DNA from: Streptomyces sp. NBC_00464
GTDB lineage: Bacteria; Actinomycetota; Actinomycetes; Streptomycetales; Streptomycetaceae
Direction: 5' to 3'
NCBI RefSeq assembly: GCF_036013915.1
Contig: NZ_CP107899.1
Location: forward strand, 8,398,001-8,462,000
DNA length: 64,000 bases
Below the pieces are notes generated by a model. That model had not been told where the DNA came from, searched no databases, and saw only the letters and a list, made by a program, of their open reading frames with translations. The position numbers and the translations under genes were made by a program. Positions 16,231 through 24,236 of this stretch are shown piece by piece. Positions within the stretch are counted from its first letter, which is position 1. The number at the start of each line of letters is the position of its first letter.

Positions 16231-16734
16231 ATGCGTATCCGCTACGTCCTGACCACTGCCGTGACTACTGCGGCTGCCGCCGCACTCGGGCTCGCGGTAG
16301 TAGTGCCGGCACAGGCGGCCGAGTACTCCTCGGCCCTGAAGATCAAGGGCGTCCAGTACGACGCTCCGGGCCGGGACTCCAACAAGTGCTCTGGCGGCAA
16401 CACCAAGAACGAGTACCTGACGATCAAGAACTACTCGAAGACGGCGACCGTGAACCTGAAGGGCTACAAGGTCAAGGACGCCGCCGGAAACACGTTCACC
16501 TTCAAGAACAGCCACGTCCTGCAGCCGGGCGACCAGGTCAGTCTGCGCGGCGGCCGCGGCGCCGACTCAGACGCCAAGAACGTCGTCTACCGCCAGAACT
16601 GCAACTTCATCTGGAACAACGACAAGGACACCATCTACTTCTACAAGCCGGGTGGAGTCCGAGCCGACGTCCACGCCTACACCAAGAAGGCCAACGACAA
16701 GGACGGCAACGGCTACATCGCCTACCACGGCTGA
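16231..16734 (+). CDS. secreted lamin-tail-domain (LTD) protein
   Basis: 167 residues from ATG 16231 with GAGGGGG upstream. A Sec signal peptide (MRIRYVLTTAVTTAAAAALG, then LAVVVPAQAAEYSS with an AQA-A cleavage site) precedes one beta-sandwich domain. The domain has NEYLTIKNYSKTATVNLKGY, KVKDAAGNTFTFKNSHVLQP, GDQVSLRGGRG and NFIWNNDKDTIYFYKPGGVR. These are the hallmark NExxxIxN, LxGxxxxDxxG and WNNxGDxxxL elements of bacterial lamin tail domains. It is exported to the cell surface or medium. LTD proteins are thought to bind wall or DNA components; the ligand is unknown. A strong terminator follows. Confidence 0.88.
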   Translation: MRIRYVLTTAVTTAAAAALGLAVVVPAQAAEYSSALKIKGVQYDAPGRDSNKCSGGNTKNEYLTIKNYSKTATVNLKGYKVKDAAGNTFTFKNSHVLQPGDQVSLRGGRGADSDAKNVVYRQNCNFIWNNDKDTIYFYKPGGVRADVHAYTKKANDKDGNGYIAYHG

Positions 16735-16751
16735 CGAGTCGCCTCTATCCA

Positions 16752-16797
16752 GTGAGGGTCGGCGGCCAAAAGAACACACTCGACGGCCGACCCTCAC
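16752..16797 (+). terminator. perfect 12-bp stem after the LTD gene
   Basis: GTGAGGGTCGGC (16752-16763) pairs exactly with 16786-16797, across a 22-base loop, 17 bases after the LTD stop. No strong T-run follows, as usual in high-GC hosts. Confidence 0.65.
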
Positions 16798-17196
16798 AGC
16801 TGGCCCTACCCAATCAAGCAGATCTTGCAGCCACTGTCTGGAGCTGCCTTGGCGCCTTCCCACAGGGCGCGGGCTGCGGTGGAGGGCCTGCTCGTCGACG
16901 TCGCCCGGCGTCCGGACTGGTGGCCTCGGCCGGGTGGCGAGGAGGTCGCCGATGTCTTCGGGGCGCGTTGCTGGGTCTCGATCGTGGCCTACCTCGACGA
17001 GGTCAAGGTACGTGACGTCGGTTGGGCGGGGGTGAAGTTGGGTGGTGGTCCTGGAACTGGCTCCACGCCCTTCGCCGTCACCGTATCTCCTGCATGGCAG
17101 AAGCGTCGCCCGCAGTACAGGGATCGCCGCATGTCAGCATCCATGGCCTCCCGGCGCGCGTACCGTGAGGGGACGACCCGCCGGGAGGACCAGCCG
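16798..17196. other. intergenic stretch, possible coding relic
   Basis: No gene is supported. One plus frame (about 16860-17030) reads RAAVEGLLVDVARRPDWWPR then VFGARCWVSIVAYLDEVKVR, protein-like but without a start, ribosome-binding site or recognised family. It is probably a fragment. Confidence 0.35.
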
Positions 17197-17502
17197 ATGA
17201 GCGCACAGCCCGACCACGCACCCTTCACGCCGTACGCCCCCGCACCCGGGGCGCCGGCCGAACTCCTCGCCCAGCTGCGCGCCGACCAGCGCGCTGATCA
17301 GTGGGTGCCGGCCTTCGAACGGGAGTGGGCGGCGGCGCTGGAGGAGTCCCGCCGTACATTCTCCCTCGCCGGGCTGTACGAGGTCGTCCAGGACTGGCAG
17401 GGCCGTCTCGCCTCCGCCCCGGCGGTCGACGCGTTCGTCGCCTCCGGCTACGACGACAGCGAGTTCATCGACATGGCGGACCTGCGGGAAAGACGCCGGT
17501 GA
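17197..17502 (+). CDS. DUF6247-family protein, probable antitoxin
   Basis: 101 residues from ATG 17197 with GGGAGGACC upstream. It matches the DUF6247 pattern: AELLAQLRADQRADQWVPAF, EREWAAALEESRRTFSLAGL, YEVVQDWQGRLASAPAVDAF, ending DLRERRR. It is helical, acidic and soluble. Its TGA overlaps the GTG of a RelE-like gene (GTGA at 17499-17502), the classic antitoxin-toxin layout. Neutralisation of the downstream protein is inferred from that coupling; the pair probably autoregulates through the antitoxin. Confidence 0.75.
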   Translation: MSAQPDHAPFTPYAPAPGAPAELLAQLRADQRADQWVPAFEREWAAALEESRRTFSLAGLYEVVQDWQGRLASAPAVDAFVASGYDDSEFIDMADLRERRR

Positions 17503-17759
17503 CCGGGCGGCCGTACGCGGTCAGCTTTTCAGCTCCGGCCGCGAAGGTACTCGACACCCTGCCCGAGGACGTCGAAGACATGGTGTGGGACGTCCTGGAC
17601 ACGGCCGCGGCCGACCCGTGGGGCTTTCGGCAGTGGAACGCCGACGACCTGGAGGGCCAGGACGTCCGCCACGCCTCCGTCGGCCAGCTGTCCCTCACCT
17701 ACTGGGTGAACCGCCCCCTGCACCGCCTGTCCGTCCTCACCATTACCTGGCTCGGATAG
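17499..17759 (+). CDS. RelE/ParE-type toxin
   Basis: 86 residues from GTG 17499, overlapping the antitoxin stop. The sequence YAVSFSAPAAKVLDTLPEDV, EDMVWDVLDTAAADPWGFRQ, LSLTYWVNRPLHRLSVLTIT has the RelE layout: an N-terminal strand, two helices and a four-stranded sheet with a C-terminal VLTITW strand. RelE proteins cleave mRNA on the ribosome; ParE relatives act on gyrase. Which applies cannot be told. The basic Arg/Lys active-site set is thin here, so activity is uncertain. Confidence 0.72.
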   Translation: MTGRPYAVSFSAPAAKVLDTLPEDVEDMVWDVLDTAAADPWGFRQWNADDLEGQDVRHASVGQLSLTYWVNRPLHRLSVLTITWLG

Positions 17760-18257
17760 ACCGTGACAATGCCCTGCCCGGCATCGCAACTGCCGGGGCA
17801 GGCTGTTTCCGGTCGTAGCCACCACCCGGTGAAGCTTGCCGGCGCGCAGGACGATGAAGTCGTAGGCGAGCACAACAAGGACCAGGTGCACGGCCACAAA
17901 CCTCGCTGCCGCCACTGACCGCAGCCCACCGCCTGGGAGATCACGGTCAGCCTGCGGAAAGCGGTGCTCGCTGCCCGCATCTGGCTTCTCTCTCGGCTAC
18001 CCGAATTGGAAGGCGTACTGCGACGCGGAGTTCGGCATCAGCCGCGCGCAGGCGTACCGGATCCTGGACATCGCCCGCTTCCTTTCGGCGGTCCACGAAG
18101 CGGTCACCGCCAGGGCGATCTATGTGACCTGTGGGGGGTGCCTCTATGTCCTTCGTCAAGGTGTGACCGTGTGCCGCAGTAGGCGACTCTTGAGCACCCC
18201 GGCAACCATTCCGGCTCGGCGGGGGTCCTCCATACCAGGCCCCGCTCGGGGCCTCGA
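17760..18257. pseudogene. debris with a DNA-binding-protein fragment
   Basis: Within this stretch, 17980-18130 (plus strand) reads GYPNWKAYCDAEFGISRAQA then YRILDIARFLSAVHEAV, like the central part of a ParB-like or plasmid DNA-binding protein common in Streptomyces. It has no start or stop of its own. A sister fragment representing the preceding part of such a protein (ITAGLRAAMEDIRRSVALL) appears at 26300-26385. The rest of the interval shows no genes. Confidence 0.45.
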
Positions 18258-18446
18258 AAACCGCGAGTCGGAGAAGCGAGCTGGTGGCAGGCCCGTCAGA
18301 GCCGGGAGCGCCTGGTCGACCGGCTGCTGGGCCGGTTCACCGACCCCGGTGCGGGCCTGACCCGCGACAAGACTCGGCGGCGGGGCCTGGGCAAGCTGCT
18401 GGACTAGCTCGAAGGCCAGCCCGGAGAGACCTGGCAGGATCGCTGG
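18258..18446 (+). other. 5' extension of the large integrase, interrupted by an in-frame amber codon
   Basis: The frame of the integrase continues upstream of its first in-frame ATG. Positions 18286-18404 read WWQARQSRERLVDRLLGRFT, DPGAGLTRDKTRRRGLGKLL and then D, followed by TAG at 18405-18407 and LEGQPGETWQDRW up to the ATG at 18447. Composition and frame are continuous on both sides of the TAG. This suggests a nonsense mutation in a longer N-terminus rather than an intergenic region. Confidence 0.55.
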
Positions 18447-20621
18447 ATGGCCAGCGGGGCGGACGACGCCGGCTTCGAGTGGACCGATCTGCCCCTGCAG
18501 GGACGCGGCACACCCAAGGGCCACTGGCGCGATGAACTGGCCACGGGACTGGTGCTCCTGGTCGCCGGGCAGGCGATCCGCCCCAGCTACCCGTGGCTGC
18601 TGCGGCAGCGCGTGACGGTGATGCTCACCGAGTCCCGGGCCGCCAGTGACCCCGCTGCCTTCCAGCGGCTCGAACAACTGGCCCAGCATGCGACCCCGAC
18701 AGCGAGGTCCGACGCCCTGAACAAGCTCACCTGGATCGTGATCCGCAAGGGTGGCCTGGTCAGCGACATCACCGTCGGCGACTGCATCGAGCTGACCACC
18801 GCACTGGAGGAACACCACTTCCGGGGCAGCGCCGGCCGGCCGCTGTTCTATGCCCTGCTCAAGGAGACCGGCGTGCTCCCGGCCAGCGCACCGGTGCGGC
18901 TGCGGGCGCTTCGCATCGAAGGCCGCCGCAGCGTCGAGCAGATCGTCGACGCGTACGCCATCGAGTGCCGGGCCGTCCGTGACCTGCTGGTCGAGTACTT
19001 CACCGAGCGGGCTCCCGAGCTCGACCACGTCTCGCTGCGTTCGATCGCCCGCAACCTGTGCCGGTTGTTCTGGCGCGACCTGGAGATCCACCATCCCGGC
19101 ATCGACTCGCTGCGACTGACGCCCGAGGTCGCGCAGGCGTGGAAGGAACGCCTGGCCTACATCCGTGACGCCCAGGGCCACCCGGTGCGGCCGCGGGTGA
19201 ACTTCCGCAGCGAGCTGGTGTTCATCCGGGCGTTCTACCAGGACATCGCCCGCTGGGCCGCCGACGATCCGGCGCGATGGGCGCCCTGGGTGGCGCCGTG
19301 TCCGATCAAGGCCAACGAGTGCGCGACGAAGAAGTCCAGGTCCGGGGTGAAGTCCCGGATGGACCAGCGGACCAGGACCCAGCTGCCGCTGCTACCCGCC
19401 CTGCTTCGAGCCGTCGACCGGCAGCGCAAGGACGCCGAGGCTCGCATCACTGCGGCTCGCGCGACACCAACTGGTGGACGGTTCCAAGTCGCCGGGGAGG
19501 AGTTCGAGCGCTGCAGGTCCGGGCAGGCCCGCCGCGTCTACGTCACCGAGGTGGCCGCCGGTCGGCGGCGGAACCTGACCCACGAGGAGGAGGCGGCGTT
19601 CTGGTCCTGGGCGACGGTGGAGGTGCTACGGCACACCGGCATCCGGATCGAGGAGATGCTGGAGCTCACCCACCACAGCTTCATCGCCTACACCCTGCCC
19701 ACCACCGGCGAGGTGGTGCCAATGCTGCAGGTCGCCCCGTCCAAGACCGATGCGGAGCGCCTACTGCTGGTCTCCCCGGAGCTGGCGGAGGTGCTGACCG
19801 CAGTGATCTTCCGGGTCCGGGCCGGGAACGCCGCCCTGCCGCTGGTGTCGGCCTACGACGTGTTCGAGCAGACCTGGAGCCCGCCCATGCCGTTCCTGTT
19901 CCAACGCCGGTACGGCACCGAGGACCGGCCGCTGAGCCGCAGCTACATCCGCGAGTGCCTGGTCGCGACCTCGCAGTCCGCCCAGATCACCATGGCCGGC
20001 GACCCGCTCGAATGGCGCCCCCACGACTTCAGAAGGATCTTCGTGACCGACGCCATCCGCTCCGGACTGCCCCCGCACATCGCCGCGAAAATCTGCGGCC
20101 ACGCCGCTCTGGACACCACCATGGGCTATGCCGCGATCTACCCGGAGGACGTGATCTCCCATCACCGGGCCTTCATCGCCCGCCGCAGAACCGAGCGGCC
20201 CAGTGAGGAGTACCGCGAGCTCACCGCCACCGAGTGGGACGAGTTCCTAGCCCACTTCGAACTCCGCAAGGTCGCCCTGGGGACCTGCGGCCGCGACTAC
20301 GCGACCCCGTGCCAGCATGAAAACGCCTGCGTCAGGTGCCCCCTACTCCGCGTGGACCCAGCCCAGATGCCACGCCTCCAGGAGATCCACGCCAACCTCG
20401 TCGACCGTCTCCAAGAGGCCAAAGACCAGGGCTGGCTCGGCGAGGTCGCCGCCATCGAGACCACCCTGGCCGCCGCCGCGCAGAAACTGGAGGCCATGCG
20501 CGAGCGTGCAACTCAGCCGTCCACCGTTCACCTCGGCATGCCCGACATCCGCCGCGACACCGGACGCAGCAGCGCCGACGCTGAGACAGCCTTCCCAACG
20601 GGTCCTAAGCTTCGCGGATGA
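18447..20621 (+). CDS. large tyrosine recombinase (integrase/transposase type)
   Basis: 724 residues from ATG 18447, possibly N-terminally truncated by a TAG at 18405. A SAM-like core-binding region (SYPWLLRQRVTVMLTESRAA onwards) precedes the catalytic domain. Catalytic residues are visible: Arg in RHTGIRIEEMLELTHHSF, HxxR in PHDFRRIFVTDAIRSG, the second His in KICGHAALDTTMG, and Tyr in TTMGYAAIY. The C-terminus has a Cys cluster (GTCGRDYATPCQHENACVRC), then a coiled coil. This large type resembles the TnpB-like recombinases of Tn554-like elements. Its stop overlaps the next gene (ATGA). A relic of a paralogue's C-terminus lies at 21975-22240. Confidence 0.85.
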   Translation: MASGADDAGFEWTDLPLQGRGTPKGHWRDELATGLVLLVAGQAIRPSYPWLLRQRVTVMLTESRAASDPAAFQRLEQLAQHATPTARSDALNKLTWIVIRKGGLVSDITVGDCIELTTALEEHHFRGSAGRPLFYALLKETGVLPASAPVRLRALRIEGRRSVEQIVDAYAIECRAVRDLLVEYFTERAPELDHVSLRSIARNLCRLFWRDLEIHHPGIDSLRLTPEVAQAWKERLAYIRDAQGHPVRPRVNFRSELVFIRAFYQDIARWAADDPARWAPWVAPCPIKANECATKKSRSGVKSRMDQRTRTQLPLLPALLRAVDRQRKDAEARITAARATPTGGRFQVAGEEFERCRSGQARRVYVTEVAAGRRRNLTHEEEAAFWSWATVEVLRHTGIRIEEMLELTHHSFIAYTLPTTGEVVPMLQVAPSKTDAERLLLVSPELAEVLTAVIFRVRAGNAALPLVSAYDVFEQTWSPPMPFLFQRRYGTEDRPLSRSYIRECLVATSQSAQITMAGDPLEWRPHDFRRIFVTDAIRSGLPPHIAAKICGHAALDTTMGYAAIYPEDVISHHRAFIARRRTERPSEEYRELTATEWDEFLAHFELRKVALGTCGRDYATPCQHENACVRCPLLRVDPAQMPRLQEIHANLVDRLQEAKDQGWLGEVAAIETTLAAAAQKLEAMRERATQPSTVHLGMPDIRRDTGRSSADAETAFPTGPKLRG

Positions 20622-21163
20622 CCTACGAAGAGCTGTGCTGGGAACCGATAGCGGCGCTTCCAGAAGGCGAGCCCGAGACGTCCTTCGGCGGGCGTTGGGA
20701 GGACCGGCTCTGGTTGAACGTTCCTGGCCCCTTCTACACCGGCATCGCCGACAACTGTTGGACGGGCCGGCTGCACGCACCGCGTCATGTGCTCTACGGC
20801 GGCGAGTACTTCGGTGAATATGTGTATCGCCAGCCGACGACCACGGCCGAGGTCCTGGACCTGGTGACAGCAGCCCAGGAAGATCCGTACCGCGGCTATG
20901 CCTGCGACGGCGACAGCCGATGGACACCCGAGGCTGTTCGGAACTGGTGGCGCGACCGTGGACGGGTCACCGAGTACCTGGAGTCCCTCCTGCCCGGATG
21001 GTCGTCCAGCGACAGGTCTGACGAGCGGGAAGCCGCAGAGGGGCTGAGGGACTTTGCCGCCTACATCACTGAAGGGCTCGGCGCTGACCTCCGGAAGTAC
21101 CTCTTCCGGCTTGAAGAGGGCCGTTACCCGAAGAGCTCCGGACCACTGCCTGAGCTCCGATAA
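20618..21163 (+). CDS. hypothetical protein translationally coupled to the integrase
   Basis: 181 residues, with ATG 20618 overlapping the integrase TGA. It is acidic and rich in Trp/Tyr: PETSFGGRWEDRLWLNVPGP, FYTGIADNCWTGRLHAPRHV, LYGGEYFGEYVYRQPTTTAE, then SRWTPEAVRNWWRDRGRVTE. No family is recognised. There is no signal peptide or membrane segment. The paralogous integrase relic at 21975-22240 is followed by an unrelated ORF in the same overlapping arrangement, so genes in this slot may be exchangeable cargo. Confidence 0.6.
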   Translation: MTYEELCWEPIAALPEGEPETSFGGRWEDRLWLNVPGPFYTGIADNCWTGRLHAPRHVLYGGEYFGEYVYRQPTTTAEVLDLVTAAQEDPYRGYACDGDSRWTPEAVRNWWRDRGRVTEYLESLLPGWSSSDRSDEREAAEGLRDFAAYITEGLGADLRKYLFRLEEGRYPKSSGPLPELR

Positions 21164-21246
21164 ACAATGACGGCCACGGCATGCTCGGTGCTTTCGCACC
21201 TGGACCCCGTGGAGTGGGATCAGGTACCTGGCTACCCGGCTGGGCC

Positions 21247-21831
21247 TCAGACGCCAGGCGGAAGAACCTCGATGATCTCGGCGATGCCAGCGAGAGGTTG
21301 GGCCTCGTGCATCGCTATCACGTCACCAGACTTCAGATGCCGCCACTGCTCGGGTTGAAGGGGGGCCAGACGAACGTCGGCTGTCTCTCCGGGACCGAGT
21401 TGCGGCGCGAACTCCACCCAGATCCTTGCGATGTTCAGATCTCGTTGCCCGTCTGCGGTGCGGTTGCCGATGTCCCACAGCGGCCTGAGTCGCCCATCCC
21501 CTGAGAAGGTGCTCTGGCGTCCGCCCTCGTCGGCGCCCAGCAGAGTCAGCGTCGCGCGAACGGTGCCGTGCCTAACTTCCCAAGCTCGCCACTCGCACCA
21601 ACGGCGGCTGCGGTCGAGCATCATCTGCCTGGCGGCCTCGGCGAGCATCTCCCAGAAGCCGGTGGACACGGGATGGACGTCGGCGATCTCGATCAGCACG
21701 TCCAGCGCCATCTCCCATTCCTGGAAGGCGATCTCCTCGCGAACGTTCCCGACCGTCTGGCCGTTCTCCGCCATGGCGTCCTCAGGCAGCAGTTCGACAG
21801 CCCGCCGAAGAAGTGTGAACGCGTCATCCAT
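21247..21831 (-). CDS. hypothetical protein
   Basis: 194 residues from ATG 21831 (MDDAFTLLRRAVELLPEDAM); the frame is open further upstream but runs antisense to an integrase relic. The N-terminal half is helical (EEIAFQEWEMALDVLIEIAD, MLAEAARQMMLDRSRRWCEW). The C-terminal half is beta-rich, with DLNIARIWVEFAPQLGPGET and LKSGDVIAMHEAQPLAGIAE, reminiscent of the EF-Tu domain-3-like barrel found in small actinobacterial proteins. No firm family. Its convergent position between integrase pieces suggests cargo of a former element. Confidence 0.55.
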   Translation of the reverse strand: MDDAFTLLRRAVELLPEDAMAENGQTVGNVREEIAFQEWEMALDVLIEIADVHPVSTGFWEMLAEAARQMMLDRSRRWCEWRAWEVRHGTVRATLTLLGADEGGRQSTFSGDGRLRPLWDIGNRTADGQRDLNIARIWVEFAPQLGPGETADVRLAPLQPEQWRHLKSGDVIAMHEAQPLAGIAEIIEVLPPGV

Positions 21832-21974
21832 ACGCTGGATTCTCGCCTGGTCCCGGGGCTTTGTCACAGACGACCTGACCCGATCCGGCGGCACGACACG
21901 CCCGGACGCCCCACCGACCTCAAGATCTCTGACCGCTACATTCAGCAACCCGCCCATCGTCTGCCTCCGCCGGA

Positions 21975-22240
21975 CCCAGTTGGGCTGGTTCGGATATGCC
22001 TGCGTCCGCTGCCCGATGCTCTGGCCCGACCCTGCCCAGCGCGACCGGCTGGTCGAGATCCGCGACAATCTCATCGCCCGAATCGCGGAGGCTGAGCGCG
22101 AGGGGTGGCTCGGCGAAGTCGAAGGACTGCGTGTCAGCCTTGCGGGAGTCAAGGACAAGCTCGCCCAGGTCGACCGGCGTCCCCACAAGGGAGCCGAAGT
22201 CGACCTCGGCATGCCCACCATCAGGAACGAGGACTTTTGA
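21975..22240 (+). pseudogene. C-terminal fragment of a second large integrase
   Basis: Reads FGYACVRCPMLWPDPAQRDR, LVEIRDNLIARIAEAEREGW, LGEVEGLRVSLAGVKDKLAQ and EVDLGMPTIRNEDF before TGA. It aligns with the end of the 18447-20621 integrase (NACVRCPLLRVDPAQMPRLQ, DRLQEAKDQGWLGEVAAIET, HLGMPDIRRDT). It retains the CxxC, the coiled coil and the terminal LGMPxIR motif, but no catalytic residues. It is a relic of a paralogue and proves that two such elements once lay here. Confidence 0.75.
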
Positions 22241-22773
22241 ACGCCGATGCCGATCACGGAAACCCAAGCGGTGACCTCAGCACCTGGACGATCGAACGCC
22301 TTCAGGCGTTCGCCTCGGACGCCCCAAGCCAGCAGCTTGAGGCGGTACGTGTCGTCGCGCAGGGCCACGCCTATCGCGCCGACGAACCCCGCGAACGCCA
22401 ACAGTGGGCCAAGCTGTCATTGCGGGCCAACCAGCGTCTGCACGGCGACGGTCTGTGGGTTCGAGCAAGAGCAGCTCAGCAGAACTTCATGCTCCGGATG
22501 TGGATGATCGACCAGCTCGGCCCTGACGACGAGGATGACGACTGGAACCCCGAGACGTTGGCAGCCGACACTGTCACCGCACTTGCGCTCCCCCCTGCTG
22601 AGGCCCGTGCTCTCGCCGATCGCTGGCGCGACCTCACAGCTGAGCAGATGGGCGAGCTACGGCGGCACAAGAACCTGACGGCCCATCTGGACAGGCTCGT
22701 CAACCACCTGCAACCTGGCCCAATACGGGATCAACTTCTCGCTTGGATAGAAACTCGCCAACACCTGCCCTGA
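22237..22773 (+). CDS. hypothetical protein following the integrase relic
   Basis: 178 residues from TTG 22237, overlapping the TGA of the integrase relic. Sequence: STWTIERLQAFASDAPSQQL, EAVRVVAQGHAYRADEPRER, QQWAKLSLRANQRLHGDGLW, then an acidic DDEDDDWNPETLAAD and a helical tail. It is soluble and mostly alpha-helical. No family is recognised. The overlap mirrors that of 20618-21163 with the intact integrase, suggesting a conserved slot for coupled genes. Confidence 0.5.
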   Translation: MNADADHGNPSGDLSTWTIERLQAFASDAPSQQLEAVRVVAQGHAYRADEPRERQQWAKLSLRANQRLHGDGLWVRARAAQQNFMLRMWMIDQLGPDDEDDDWNPETLAADTVTALALPPAEARALADRWRDLTAEQMGELRRHKNLTAHLDRLVNHLQPGPIRDQLLAWIETRQHLP

Positions 22774-22815
22774 CCGAGGCTGCGAGTTCACACCGCTTCC
22801 TCGACGCCGATCTCG

Positions 22816-23079
22816 AAGTTCAGAGAAGCGGTGATCTTCCACAACGCCCTGGACATCGCGGAGATCGTGCGCCAGCTCCTTGAGGAGGGATGGGAGATCG
22901 ACCCGGAAGACCTGGCGCGCATCTCGCCGTACCTGACCGAACACATCAACCGGTTCGGCGAGTACAGCACCCACGAACTCGGCATCCAGCCCGACGCGTA
23001 CGACCCGAAGCTCGACGTCGACTTCACCCCGCTGCGCGAGCAGGACCTGACCCCCGCCGGCGTCGGCCAGGCCGCCTGA
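22816..23079 (+). pseudogene. Tn3-family transposase C-terminal fragment
   Basis: Reads VIFHNALDIAEIVRQLLEEG, WEIDPEDLARISPYLTEHIN, RFGEYSTHELGIQPDAYDPK, ending LREQDLTPAGVGQAA. This is the conserved C-terminal end of a Tn4556-like Tn3-family transposase, different from the TnpA at 29678-38485. Only the last ~85 residues remain and no catalytic residues are present. It is evidence of an earlier Tn3-type insertion. Confidence 0.75.
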
Positions 23080-23151
23080 CAATCCGTACCCGAGGGCTTC
23101 TCCTGCCGCTTCACTTGGTCCCCGGAGGCCGGGAGCTCTCACACCGCGCTT

Positions 23152-23889
23152 CTATTGCGTTCGCATCAGGTGTAGGTCCTCGCCCCAGGCGTCCAGCACC
23201 GCGCCGTGCCCGGCCTGCCGGGCCACTACCTCGGCCTGGGCGAAGAGGCGGCGCTGTGCGGATACGTCGCCCGTTCCCGCGATGCGGTCCGCAGCGTCAA
23301 GCAGCGTTCCGGTGTCCCAGCCGGGCAGCGGAAATCGGGCGAGCTCCCATTCCAGGTACTTGTTGTATGGGCGGGGGCGACGGTCCAGTGCGAAGAGCAG
23401 CTCCAGCAGGAACCGGATGCTGTCGGCGGCGTCGAGCTGGGCCGCGAGCGTGTGCCCGTCGCGGTCGTTCTTGACCGAGCGGTAGAGGGAGTTGGCGTAG
23501 GCGTCGAGCCATGCGTCCGCCTCTCGGAAGGCTTCGTCGGCGTCGAGCCGTGCCTTTTCGGCCAGGATCTGGGCGATGGCCCCGTCGAGCCGGTCGAGCA
23601 CGATCCGGGCGCGGGCAAGGGCATACCGCTCGAAGCCTGGCATTCCGGCGGCGCGGAACTCGTCGAGAGACAGGACGACGAGGTCGAGTTCCGGGGTGCG
23701 GTGGCCCGTGAACCGGGTGAGGTCGGTTGTCGCGACATCAGCGAGAACGACGTACAGGTCGTGGTCGGAGTGCTCGGTGGTCATCCCCTCGTGAGCCCGG
23801 GAGCCCTTGAGGACAAGACCAACGACAGATGGATCAGCGACGGCGAGTTCGACGAACGCATCGTAGGTGATGGGGTTCTGAGCAGTCAT
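23152..23889 (-). CDS. nucleotidyltransferase-domain protein
   Basis: 245 residues from ATG 23889 (MTAQNPITYDAFVELAVADP) with GGAGAT upstream. LVLKGSRAHEGMTTEHSDHD contains a GSRA...SDxD catalytic motif of the pol-beta nucleotidyltransferase fold. A helical C-terminal domain follows: LDAADSIRFLLELLFALDRR, YNKYLEWELARFPLPGWDTG. This resembles aminoglycoside (kanamycin-type) nucleotidyltransferases and DUF4037-like proteins. Whether it modifies an antibiotic or acts as a MNT-type antitoxin is not decidable; no HEPN partner is seen. Confidence 0.75.
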   Translation of the reverse strand: MTAQNPITYDAFVELAVADPSVVGLVLKGSRAHEGMTTEHSDHDLYVVLADVATTDLTRFTGHRTPELDLVVLSLDEFRAAGMPGFERYALARARIVLDRLDGAIAQILAEKARLDADEAFREADAWLDAYANSLYRSVKNDRDGHTLAAQLDAADSIRFLLELLFALDRRPRPYNKYLEWELARFPLPGWDTGTLLDAADRIAGTGDVSAQRRLFAQAEVVARQAGHGAVLDAWGEDLHLMRTQ

Positions 23890-24107
23890 TTCGTGATCTC
23901 CGGGATCATCATGATGGGCATACCAATCAGGCGACCCGAACTCATCAGGGTCGTTCCTGCACCATCTGCGGCGGCGCTTGGCCGTCGCCCGGAAAATCAA
24001 CGCACGTGCGGACTCTACTCCCCAGTCAGCCCAGAGGTCTGAACTTCGTTGCTCTCGTCCCGGACTGACCGGTGCCTCCGGGATGTCCTCGTTGAAGCCC
24101 CCAGTTG

Positions 24108-24212
24108 CCGCAGTAAATGCCGGATTTACTGCGGCGGAGCCCCTACCGTGATCATCGCGACCTGCGGCGGGGCATTCCGGCCGGCGGGGCGAGGTGTACG
24201 CATTTACTGCGG
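24108..24212. repeat. three copies of ATTTACTGCGG upstream of an integrase
   Basis: ATTTACTGCGG occurs at 24124-24134 and 24202-24212 (direct) and inverted at 24108-24118, the first pair forming a perfect 11-bp palindrome with a 5-base spacer. The cluster lies just before the integrase start at 24237. It is a candidate binding or attachment site for that recombinase, or an operator for its gene. Confidence 0.6.
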
Positions 24213-24236
24213 CAGTGGCGGAAGGGCGGGGCGGGC

